A stretch of DNA of 24,926 nt from an uncultured Mycoplasmatota bacterium. Lineage in GTDB: Bacteria; Bacillota_I; Bacilli_A; RF39; UBA660. Positions 1 through 6,682 of this stretch are shown here, one piece after another. Position numbers and translations under genes: made by a program. Under the pieces are notes generated by a model. It saw only the letters and a list, made by a program, of their open reading frames with translations, searched no databases and was not told the DNA's origin. The stretch lies in contig UQVP01000017.1 in NCBI GenBank assembly GCA_900544605.1, positions 1-24,926 of the forward strand, read 5' to 3'. Each line of letters opens with the position of its first letter. The first letter of the stretch is position 1.

Positions 1-345
1 GCAGATGGAGCATTAGAATACTTAAAAACAAGTACAACAGGATGGACAAAATTAATAGAATCACAAATAAGTTTACCAACGGGACAACAAATAGCAACTG
101 CTGGTGGAGATAGTGCATGGACAGATAGTAACGATACAGAAGCAACTTTATCTACATGGTTATATGGAAATTTCAATAGTAGTAGTGCACCAAACGCTTA
201 TTGGACATCAACCCCTGCTGCGTCTACCTCTTTCAGCGCTTGGCGTGTGTACGACGGCGGCAGCTTGAGCAGAGACATCGTCGCCCTCGACAGCCTCAGT
301 GGCGTTCGCCCAGTTATAACTGTCTCAAAATCACAATTAGGTTAA
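1..345 (+). CDS. C-terminal part of a C-type-lectin-fold protein, probable DGR variable protein (5' end outside window)
   Basis: The reading frame is open from the first base to TAA at 343-345, so only the last 114 residues are seen. The segment YWTSTP...AW.V..GG...GVRPVI matches the C-terminal end of formylglycine-generating-enzyme/C-type-lectin folds used as display scaffolds by gut Bacillota. Codons up to about 210 are AT-rich like the rest of the window. Codons from about 212 to 310 are GC-rich and mostly end in C. The end of the frame (VITVSKSQLG) returns to normal composition. This pattern is expected when AAC/AAT codons of a template repeat have been randomised at adenines by a DGR. 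By family knowledge such proteins are surface or ligand-binding receptors; the ligand cannot be inferred. The template repeat and the DGR reverse transcriptase are not in this window, so the DGR assignment rests on composition and fold. Confidence 0.75.
   Translation, partial: ADGALEYLKTSTTGWTKLIESQISLPTGQQIATAGGDSAWTDSNDTEATLSTWLYGNFNSSSAPNAYWTSTPAASTSFSAWRVYDGGSLSRDIVALDSLSGVRPVITVSKSQLG
212..330 (+). other. Candidate DGR variable repeat (VR)
   Basis: In the coding frame, 15 of the 17 codons from 250 to 300 end in C or T, nearly all in C: TAC GAC GGC GGC AGC, then AGC, then GAC ATC GTC GCC CTC GAC AGC CTC AGT. The exceptions are TTG at 265 and AGA at 271. TGG at 241, GTG at 247 and TTG at 265 look like fixed template positions. 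All four bases occur at the first two positions of the NNC codons, as adenine mutagenesis of AAC would produce. The GGCGTTCGCCCAG at 301-313 and following bases would be the invariant 3' end (initiation of mutagenic homology). Exact ends need the template repeat. Confidence 0.65.
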
Positions 346-351
346 AAGAAA

Positions 352-379
352 ATGGTAAGTCAGTTGACTTGCCATTTTT
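352..379. terminator. Hairpin between convergent genes: bidirectional terminator and/or DGR target hairpin
   Basis: ATGGTAAGTC (352-361) pairs with GACTTGCCAT (366-375) around the loop AGTT, with one G-U pair. T residues follow on the plus strand and an A-rich tract precedes it, so it can terminate both the lectin gene and the tetR-type gene. A ten-base stem with a four-base loop just after a DGR variable repeat is also the form of the target-site hairpin known from the BPP-1 DGR. Confidence 0.7.
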
Positions 380-941
380 AGTTTATATTATCAGGAATTA
401 ATATTTTTAGATATTCCATAATTTGATCTTTAGTATATTTAGAATTATCACTTAACCATTCAACACCTAAGTTAATAACACCACCTAAATAGAATTTAGC
501 AATTATATCACTAGGTATCTTTTTACTAATACTATCAGTTTTAATTTTATTTAAAATATCTTCATTAACAACACTTAGTAAAATATCCATCATAATACTA
601 TTACGGTTGTTAATCATGATAGAGCTATAAACATTTCTTTTGCTTTCAATATGATCTAAAAATAGTTCGATTAATTTTATATAGTATTCTCTAGTGTTTA
701 GATTATTACTATTTTTATTAAGTTCATTAACAAATTCTTCTTTTAGATTACTAATAAAGTCTACTAGTAATTCATATTTATCTTCGTAGTGAGCGTAGAA
801 AGTAGAACGATTAATCATGGCTTTAGAACAAATATCAGAGACTTTTATTTCTTCAAAAGTTTTATCTTTCATTAAATCTATTAAGGTTTGATAGAGTAAG
901 TTTTTAGTCTTAACAACGCGTAAATCTTTTTTCTTTTCCAT
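378..941 (-). CDS. TetR/AcrR-family transcriptional regulator
   Basis: This 187-residue protein has the TetR-family length. The N-terminal helix-turn-helix (about residues 33-52, ending STFYAHYEDK) carries the family's typical FY-HY/F-x-x-K recognition end. The rest is helical and resembles the TetR_C_8 ligand/dimer domains of Firmicutes regulators. ATG at 941 is preceded on its strand by GGTGGTG. The gene is divergent from the MMPL-type exporter at 1121, and the intergenic region has an inverted repeat lying in both predicted promoters. The likely role is repression of the exporter and of itself, relieved by an unknown ligand or lipid. Family assignment is firm; target and ligand are inference. 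Confidence 0.93.
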   Translation of the reverse strand: MEKKKDLRVVKTKNLLYQTLIDLMKDKTFEEIKVSDICSKAMINRSTFYAHYEDKYELLVDFISNLKEEFVNELNKNSNNLNTREYYIKLIELFLDHIESKRNVYSSIMINNRNSIMMDILLSVVNEDILNKIKTDSISKKIPSDIIAKFYLGGVINLGVEWLSDNSKYTKDQIMEYLKILIPDNIN

Positions 942-957
942 TTATATCACCACCTAT

Positions 958-986
958 ATTATATGCATAAAAACCAACATATGTAA
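958..986 (-). promoter_or_regulatory. Predicted promoter of the TetR-type gene
   Basis: On the minus strand TTACAT (986-981) and TATAAT (963-958) are separated by 17 bases. The start codon lies 16 bases beyond the -10 box. The left arm of the inverted repeat fills the spacer, a position suited to autorepression. Confidence 0.6.
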
Positions 987-1015
987 AGATAAATTACGTT
1001 TTGTTGGTTTTTATG
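966..1015. repeat. Operator-like inverted repeat, 14-bp perfect arms
   Basis: CATAAAAACCAACA (966-979) and TGTTGGTTTTTATG (1002-1015) are exact reverse complements separated by 22 bases. One arm sits in the spacer of the regulator's promoter, the other over the -35 box of the exporter's promoter. Binding by the adjacent TetR-type protein is inferred. There is no U-tract, so this is unlikely to be a terminator. Confidence 0.65.
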
Positions 1016-1029
1016 TATACATATTTAAT
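1001..1029 (+). promoter_or_regulatory. Predicted promoter of the MMPL-type exporter gene
   Basis: TTGTTG (1001-1006) and TTTAAT (1024-1029) are separated by 17 bases. A transcript would start near 1036 and have a leader of about 85 bases. The right arm of the inverted repeat overlaps the -35 box. Confidence 0.5.
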
Positions 1030-1120
1030 AAAATGTTGGAAAACATACACTTTACTAAATATGTTTGTGTTCAAAAAAATAAGTTTGTAATAAACTATCA
1101 TAGTGGATGGAGGGAAAAAT

Positions 1121-4100
1121 ATGAATAAGGTTGCAGAAAAGATTTGCAAACACAAAAAAGTTATTTTGATTGTTTCAATTATACTTGCATTCTTTTCATT
1201 TATAGGAATGAAGTTAACTAAAATCAATTATGATATTTTAGTTTACTTACCAGAAGATATTGAAACAATTAAGGGTCAAAATATTTTAACTGATGATTTT
1301 AATATGGGATCGTATTCAGTTGCGATTATTGATAATATGAGCAGTAAAAATATTGTTGAACTAGAAAATAAAATAAAGAATGTTGAAGGGGTTAACGAGG
1401 TAGTATCTTTATATGATGTTATTGGAACAAGTATTCCATTTGAAATGTTACCAAATGAAGTAACATCAAAACTTCATAAAGATAATACAGATTTAATTCT
1501 TATAACATTTAAAGATGGTACTTCTAATGAAAAAACTATTAATGCAGTGGAAGAAATTAGAAGTATTACAAAAGATAGTTGTAAATTAAGTGGTATGAGT
1601 TCGATGGTTTTGGATACTATGAACTTATCTGAACAAGAAATAATGATATATATTATAATTGCTGTTATTTTATGTTTAACAGTTTTAGAGTTGTCATTAG
1701 ATTCTTATTTAGCTCCAGTATTTTTACTTCTTAATATTGGATGTGCGATATTATTTAATTTAGGAACAAATTTATTTTTAGGACAGATTTCATACATAAC
1801 TAAAGCTTTAGTTGCTGTATTACAACTAGGGGTTACTACTGACTTTTCTATTTTCTTGTATCATTCTTATGAAGATAAGAAAAAGAAATTTAAGGATAAA
1901 AATGAAGCTATGAGTGAAGCAATAGCAGAAACTTTTGTTTCTGTATTAGGTAGTTCTCTTACGACAGTTGCAGGATTCTTAGTTTTATGTGCGATGAAAT
2001 TAACTTTAGGAAAAGACTTAGGTATTGTAATGGCTAAAGGAGTAATATTAGGCGTTATTACTGTTTTAACATTATTCCCAAGTTTACTTCTTATTTTTGA
2101 TAAGGCTATTGAAAAAACAAAACATAAAAGTTTAAATTTAAATTTTACAAAATTTAATAAGTTTATTGTTAATAATCATATTATAATTTTTATTGTTTTC
2201 TTGATTTGTTTAGTACCAGCCTATCTAGGTTATAAAAAAGTAGATGTATACTACAAGATAGATAGATCACTTCCAGATACTTTAGAAAGTATTAGTGCAA
2301 ATGCAGAATTAAAAGAAAAATATAATATCGTTAGTCCAGAAATGATTATTGTTGATAGCAAAATGAAAACAAATGATATTGTTAACATGGTAAATGAATT
2401 AAAGGGTGTTGATGGTGTTGATTTTGTTTTATCATTTGATGAATTAAAAGAATATGGTGTAACAGAAAATATGTTACCATCAAAATTATTAAGTACGTTT
2501 AAAAATGATAAATATGAAATGCTACTTTTAAATTCAACATATGAAGTTGCTAGTGATGAACTCAATAGTCAAATAGAAACAATTAATAATATTGTAAAAA
2601 AATACGATGAAAATATAATTGTTGCTGGTGAAGGACCTCTTATGAAAGATTTAATTAACATAAGTGATACTGATTTTACAAATGTTAATTTCGCATCTAT
2701 TATCTGCGTTTTAGCAATCCTACTTATTGTTTTAAAGAGTCTATCTTTACCATTCTTACTTACATTAACAATTGAGTCAGCAATTATTATTAATATGTCA
2801 TTCTCATACTTTGGTGGAGTAACATTACCATTTGTCGCACCAATTGTTCTTGGTACTATTCAATTAGGAGCAACAATTGATTATGCAATATTACTTACTT
2901 CATCATATTTGAAAAATAGAAAAGATAATTTAAAACCAAAAGAAGCAATGCTTAAAACTTTAAATTATAATGGTAAATCAGTTTTAATTAGTGGTCTTTG
3001 TTTCTTTGCTGCAACATTTGGTGTTGGTGTATATTCAAAACTAGAAATGGTAGGAAGTCTATGTGCATTAATATCTAGAGGTGCGATTGTTAGTATGCTT
3101 GTGGTAATTATGGTATTACCATCAGTCTTACTTATTTTTGATAAATTAATTACAAAAACAACGAAGGAAAGTAAAAATATGAAAAATACATTAAAAAAAG
3201 TAACGGCTTCAATGCTTGTTATAACACTATTATCAACTAGTTTTCCTGTTTATGCTTTAACTAAAAATGAAACTGTATATGGAAAATTAGAATCAGATGG
3301 TAAAGTAAAAAATGTTTATGTTAATGAACAATTAATCAATAGTGAAAAAGAAAGTACTATTGAAGACTATACTGATTTAAAAGATATTTTAAATATTAAT
3401 GGTAATGAAAAGTTTACTATTGATAATAATAAAATAGTTTGGAATGCAGAAGGTAATGATATTTTATACCAAGGTAAATATGAAAATAATTTACCTATCG
3501 ATGTTTCTATTAAATATTCATTAGATGGAAAAGAAATGAATTTAGATGATATGTTAGGATTATCTGGTAAAGTATCTATTACAGTAAGTTATAAAAATAA
3601 TGACAAACATATTGTTCGTGTTAATGGAAAATCAGAAACTTTATATACACCATTTGTAGTTATGTTTGGTACAGTTTTAGATAATGAAACTAATAGTAAT
3701 ATAAGTGTTACTAATGGTAAAGTTACATCTAATGGTACTAAGAGTATCATAGCCGCACTTGCTACACCAGGACTATATGAAAGCCTAAATTTACAAGAGT
3801 TAAAAGATATGAACCAAATAACAATTAGTTTTGATACAACATCTTTTGAACTTAAATCAATGTATTCTGTTGTTACTCCAAAACTAATTAGTAATGATGA
3901 TTTAAAAGTTTTTGATAAATTAGACACTCTTTATAAAAAAGCTGATGAGCTTGGAGAAAGTATGGATTTAATTAATAATGGTTCTCTTAAGTTAAAAGAT
4001 GGATCTAACGAATTAAAAACCACTTTAAAAAATTCTATTAGCGCTCTTCAAAAAAATAATGGCGATGTTCTTTCGGATGAACAATTAAATACTATTAAAA

Positions 4101-4876
4101 GTGAGGCAACATCAATTGTAAAAGGTAAATTTACAGATGAATATAAAAATAGTATTGCTGCAGAGGCATGGTCTACTGTTTCTGGTATGTTAAATCCAAG
4201 TAGTGCTACGGCACAATCTATTGGAACGGAAGCTGTTACTAAAGCTTTAACTGAATATGTAAATAGTTTGACAGATCCTGCTTTAGTTCAAGTGGCAGGA
4301 GGATGTATTCAAGGTGTAATTCCTGCAAGTGATAGTCGTTGTAATGAAGTTAATTTAATTAAAAAATATGCATCTATCTCGGCATCTTCAGCTGCAACAT
4401 CTACTGCTAAAATAGTTTCAGAAGAAGTTGCTAAACAAGTATCAGAACAAACTGCTATAAAAACAGCAGAAGAACTTGCTCCAAATCTAGCCAGCAAAGT
4501 TGCTAATACGGTAAGAGATGAATCATTAAAAACAATTACTACCGCTTTAAATAAATTATATGGTGGAGTAGAAGAACTTGATAATGGTATTAATGAATTA
4601 AATAATGGTATAACTAAATTCAATTATGAAGGTATAAAAGTTCTTACTAATTTAGTTACTAATAATGTAAAAAGCATGAGTGAAAAAGTAAAAGCTTTAA
4701 CTAAATTGGGTAATGAATACAAAACAGTTAATAGTACTAATACTATTGAAGATAGTGAAACTAAATTAATTTTAGTTATTGATGGTAAGAAAAAAGAAGT
4801 AGTTGAAAATAATACAACTGTTGAAGTTACTAAAACAACATTTTGGGATAGAGTAAAAAATTTATTTACTAAATAA
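1121..4876 (+). CDS. MMPL/RND-family exporter fused to a secreted YhgE/Pip-like domain
   Basis: The 1251-residue product starts at ATG 1121 behind GGAGGG (1109-1114); GTG 1103 in the same frame lies before this site and is rejected. Residues 1 to about 685 are a two-repeat MMPL/RND transporter: an N-terminal TM (about 14-34), TM bundles at about 175-330 and 525-680, and the family proton-relay motifs GVTTDF and GATIDY. Residue 687 is a methionine beginning a signal-peptide-like segment (KVTASMLVITLLS, VYALT). An extracellular region of about 540 residues follows. It has beta-type sequence, then an Ala/Ser-rich and helical part with GSNEL and LDNGINELNNG repeats like those of YhgE/Pip proteins. 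There is no C-terminal membrane domain. In relatives I would expect the two halves as separate genes. The exporter may move lipids or peptides; the substrate is unknown. Confidence 0.88.
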   Translation: MNKVAEKICKHKKVILIVSIILAFFSFIGMKLTKINYDILVYLPEDIETIKGQNILTDDFNMGSYSVAIIDNMSSKNIVELENKIKNVEGVNEVVSLYDVIGTSIPFEMLPNEVTSKLHKDNTDLILITFKDGTSNEKTINAVEEIRSITKDSCKLSGMSSMVLDTMNLSEQEIMIYIIIAVILCLTVLELSLDSYLAPVFLLLNIGCAILFNLGTNLFLGQISYITKALVAVLQLGVTTDFSIFLYHSYEDKKKKFKDKNEAMSEAIAETFVSVLGSSLTTVAGFLVLCAMKLTLGKDLGIVMAKGVILGVITVLTLFPSLLLIFDKAIEKTKHKSLNLNFTKFNKFIVNNHIIIFIVFLICLVPAYLGYKKVDVYYKIDRSLPDTLESISANAELKEKYNIVSPEMIIVDSKMKTNDIVNMVNELKGVDGVDFVLSFDELKEYGVTENMLPSKLLSTFKNDKYEMLLLNSTYEVASDELNSQIETINNIVKKYDENIIVAGEGPLMKDLINISDTDFTNVNFASIICVLAILLIVLKSLSLPFLLTLTIESAIIINMSFSYFGGVTLPFVAPIVLGTIQLGATIDYAILLTSSYLKNRKDNLKPKEAMLKTLNYNGKSVLISGLCFFAATFGVGVYSKLEMVGSLCALISRGAIVSMLVVIMVLPSVLLIFDKLITKTTKESKNMKNTLKKVTASMLVITLLSTSFPVYALTKNETVYGKLESDGKVKNVYVNEQLINSEKESTIEDYTDLKDILNINGNEKFTIDNNKIVWNAEGNDILYQGKYENNLPIDVSIKYSLDGKEMNLDDMLGLSGKVSITVSYKNNDKHIVRVNGKSETLYTPFVVMFGTVLDNETNSNISVTNGKVTSNGTKSIIAALATPGLYESLNLQELKDMNQITISFDTTSFELKSMYSVVTPKLISNDDLKVFDKLDTLYKKADELGESMDLINNGSLKLKDGSNELKTTLKNSISALQKNNGDVLSDEQLNTIKSEATSIVKGKFTDEYKNSIAAEAWSTVSGMLNPSSATAQSIGTEAVTKALTEYVNSLTDPALVQVAGGCIQGVIPASDSRCNEVNLIKKYASISASSAATSTAKIVSEEVAKQVSEQTAIKTAEELAPNLASKVANTVRDESLKTITTALNKLYGGVEELDNGINELNNGITKFNYEGIKVLTNLVTNNVKSMSEKVKALTKLGNEYKTVNSTNTIEDSETKLILVIDGKKKEVVENNTTVEVTKTTFWDRVKNLFTK

Positions 4877-4898
4877 AAGCAGATTTTCTGCTTTTTTT
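4877..4898 (+). terminator. Rho-independent terminator after the MMPL fusion gene
   Basis: AGCAGA (4878-4883), loop TTT, TCTGCT (4887-4892), followed by seven T residues, directly after the stop codon. Confidence 0.85.
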
Positions 4899-4944
4899 GT
4901 ATAAAGTATACTAAATAGTTTCACTATATAATGGGAGGGATAAA

Positions 4945-5172
4945 ATGAATATAGAATATAATGAAGTACCTAACATTATTAGTGGTAAAGATTTAGATTA
5001 TTTAAGTGATATGTTTAATTGGAATTATGGAGCGTATAAATCTTCATATAATGCTAGTAATAATGTAGAAGATGTAGAAATAAAAGATATTTTAGTACGT
5101 GCTAGCAATATATTTTATAATGATATGAATAGGGTGTTAAATATTTTAAATAATGGAGGATCTAATGAATAA
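4945..5172 (+). CDS. Small protein cotranscribed with CotF-like coat protein
   Basis: This is a 75-residue protein with RBS GGGAGGG upstream of ATG 4945. It has no signal peptide or membrane segment. The C-terminal part (about residues 45-72, KDILVRASNIFYNDMNRVLNIL) looks like an amphipathic helix. It overlaps the next gene by eight bases, so the two are translationally coupled. Small partner proteins are common next to CotF-type coat genes in spore formers, so a structural role in the coat is a reasonable guess. I do not recognise a named family. Confidence 0.75.
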   Translation: MNIEYNEVPNIISGKDLDYLSDMFNWNYGAYKSSYNASNNVEDVEIKDILVRASNIFYNDMNRVLNILNNGGSNE

Positions 5173-5482
5173 TAGTGAAATTAAAAATTCAAAGGTAAAT
5201 GTTCCATCTGGGAAAAATTTAAATGATAAGGATTATATTAATTGTTTACTTAGTACATTAAAAGAATTAAATAAAAATTATGTAGTTGGACTTACAGAAG
5301 CAAGTAATGAACACTTATATCAAGAATATAAAAATATGTTTGAAGAATATTCTAAGATGCAAAGAGAAGTATATGAATTAATGTTTAAAAAAGGATGGTA
5401 TACTTTAGAAAAAGCTGAGACAAATAAAATTAATAATAAATTTCAAACATTAAATCAAGAATTAACAGAATTAAATGGATAA
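5165..5482 (+). CDS. CotF-like spore coat protein
   Basis: ATG 5165 has a GGAGG site (5156-5160) and gives 105 residues; the in-frame ATG 5153 lies upstream of that site and is rejected. The pattern is typical of the CotF/YraD-type coat family (ferritin-like helical hairpin): YINCLLSTLKELNKNY, TEASNEHL, then EEYSKMQREVYELMFKKGWY. The conserved GWY at the end of the second long helix is the most telling part. These proteins are made in the mother cell and assembled into the spore coat. This gene is the main evidence that the region belongs to sporulation and that the following collagen-like proteins are spore-surface proteins. Confidence 0.85.
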   Translation: MNNSEIKNSKVNVPSGKNLNDKDYINCLLSTLKELNKNYVVGLTEASNEHLYQEYKNMFEEYSKMQREVYELMFKKGWYTLEKAETNKINNKFQTLNQELTELNG

Positions 5483-5528
5483 GACTTTAGTTTTATTAAT
5501 AGGGTCTTTATTTTGTTAACACTCTGAG

Positions 5529-5559
5529 AATCATAGAAATAATTTTCTATGATTTTTTT
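5529..5559 (+). terminator. Rho-independent terminator after the coat genes
   Basis: AATCATAGAAA (5529-5539) pairs with TTTCTATGATT (5544-5554) around TAAT, followed by a T-run to 5559. A weaker GC-poor repeat (AAGAC/GTCTT) lies just after the coat gene stop. Confidence 0.85.
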
Positions 5560-5615
5560 GTTATTAAAAGTAAATAAGAAAATTATGTGGAATTATATAA
5601 GTGAGGGTGTTAAAT

Positions 5616-5696
5616 ATGAATAAAATAAAAGAATATATTGAAAAGATATTTGAAGAAATAAAACTTATAGATGAAAAAGAAAATAAAAAATCATGA
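5616..5696 (+). CDS. Possible 26-residue small protein
   Basis: ATG 5616 follows GAGGGTG (5603-5609) at normal spacing and opens a frame of 26 codons to TGA. The product MNKIKEYIEKIFEEIKLIDE... would be one highly charged amphipathic helix. It lies alone between the coat-gene terminator and the first collagen-like gene. No family is recognised; the RBS and helix periodicity are the only support. Confidence 0.4.
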   Translation: MNKIKEYIEKIFEEIKLIDEKENKKS

Positions 5697-5753
5697 GTTC
5701 TTAAGTTAAATTATAAATTTATATTTTGTTCACAGTCTAGATAAAAATAATTT

Positions 5754-5780
5754 ACTTCTTTATTATTTTTTCATAATTTA
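5754..5780 (+). promoter_or_regulatory. Sigma-K-like promoter of collagen-like gene A
   Basis: AC (5754-5755), 16 bases, then CATAATTTA (5772-5780) fits the mother-cell sigma-K consensus AC-N(15-17)-CATAnnnTA. The RBS GAGGAGG begins only a few bases beyond, so the leader would be very short. Confidence 0.5.
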
Positions 5781-5798
5781 TATTGAGGAGGAATAAAC

Positions 5799-6668
5799 GT
5801 GAATAATTATGAAAAAATTATGGAAAAAATAAAACGAGATCAAAGGTGTAGGCCTAAAAATTGTCCTGGGCCCACAGGACCACAAGGTCCTCAGGGAATA
5901 CCTGGTATTCAAGGACCACAAGGTGAAATAGGTCCACAGGGAATACCTGGTAAGAGTGTTTCGATTCTAGGGGAATATAAAACTTATGAAGAGTTAATAA
6001 AAAATCATCCTACAGGTAATGTTAATGATTCGTATTTAGTAAATGGTGATTTATACGTTTGGACAGAAAATGATGGCAAGTGGAATAATGTTGGAAGAAT
6101 AGCTGGACCAACAGGACCTAAAGGTGATATTGGACCAAAGGGAGAAAAAGGTGAAGATGGACCAACGGTATTACGTTCAGCTTATTTGGTTACTTTTAAT
6201 GATGGAAAAGCTAAAGATGGAATAGAAGTTCCGAGGAATACTAATTTATCAATAACTAGAAAAGAGTTGGATGTTACTGATTTAGTGTCACTAAATACTG
6301 ATAATACTATTAAGTTTAATGTTCCTGGATATTATAAAGTATCTTTTGTTGTATCAGCAACTATAAAAAATGAGAGTAATAAGTTTAATCCAGATACCGA
6401 TTTTATAACTTTGGGATTTAAGCAAAAAGATACAGACTTAATTTATGTAGGAGCAAGCAAGTGGGTAAATAGTGAGTTGGGAACGCAAATTCTTGGGCAT
6501 GGTATTGTGGCAGTAACTAATATCAATAATTTATATGAACTTACTAATTTAGGCAGTAAGACAATTTATTTAAAAGCTCCAGATTTAAATAATATTATGT
6601 CATCTTCTTATTTTACTAATTCATTATTAACTATTGTTATCGATTATTTAGGGATAAAACAAGTTTAA
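5799..6668 (+). CDS. Collagen-like protein A with C1q/TNF-like C-terminus (BclA-like exosporium filament type)
   Basis: This 289-residue protein starts at GTG 5799 with RBS GAGGAGGA. A short charged N-terminus (NYEKIMEKIKRDQRC, two Cys) is followed by Gly-X-Y triplets at about 24-51. Then comes a non-collagen module at about 52-102 (LGEYKTYEELIKNHPTGNVN, YLVNGDLYVW) often found in Firmicutes collagen-like proteins. A second triplet run spans about 103-122, and the globular beta domain from about 124 to the end resembles BclA/C1q/TNF trimer heads. There is no signal peptide, as expected for a protein deposited on the spore from the mother cell. It lies 14 bases ahead of the beta-helix gene at 6683, so the two probably share a transcript. 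Filament formation and trimerisation are inferred from family. Confidence 0.88.
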   Translation: MNNYEKIMEKIKRDQRCRPKNCPGPTGPQGPQGIPGIQGPQGEIGPQGIPGKSVSILGEYKTYEELIKNHPTGNVNDSYLVNGDLYVWTENDGKWNNVGRIAGPTGPKGDIGPKGEKGEDGPTVLRSAYLVTFNDGKAKDGIEVPRNTNLSITRKELDVTDLVSLNTDNTIKFNVPGYYKVSFVVSATIKNESNKFNPDTDFITLGFKQKDTDLIYVGASKWVNSELGTQILGHGIVAVTNINNLYELTNLGSKTIYLKAPDLNNIMSSSYFTNSLLTIVIDYLGIKQV

Positions 6669-6682
6669 GGATAAGGTGTTTG

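Noticed and set aside
1103..1121. GTG 1103 as the start of the MMPL fusion gene
   Set aside because: It lies upstream of the GGAGGG site that is ideally spaced for ATG 1121.
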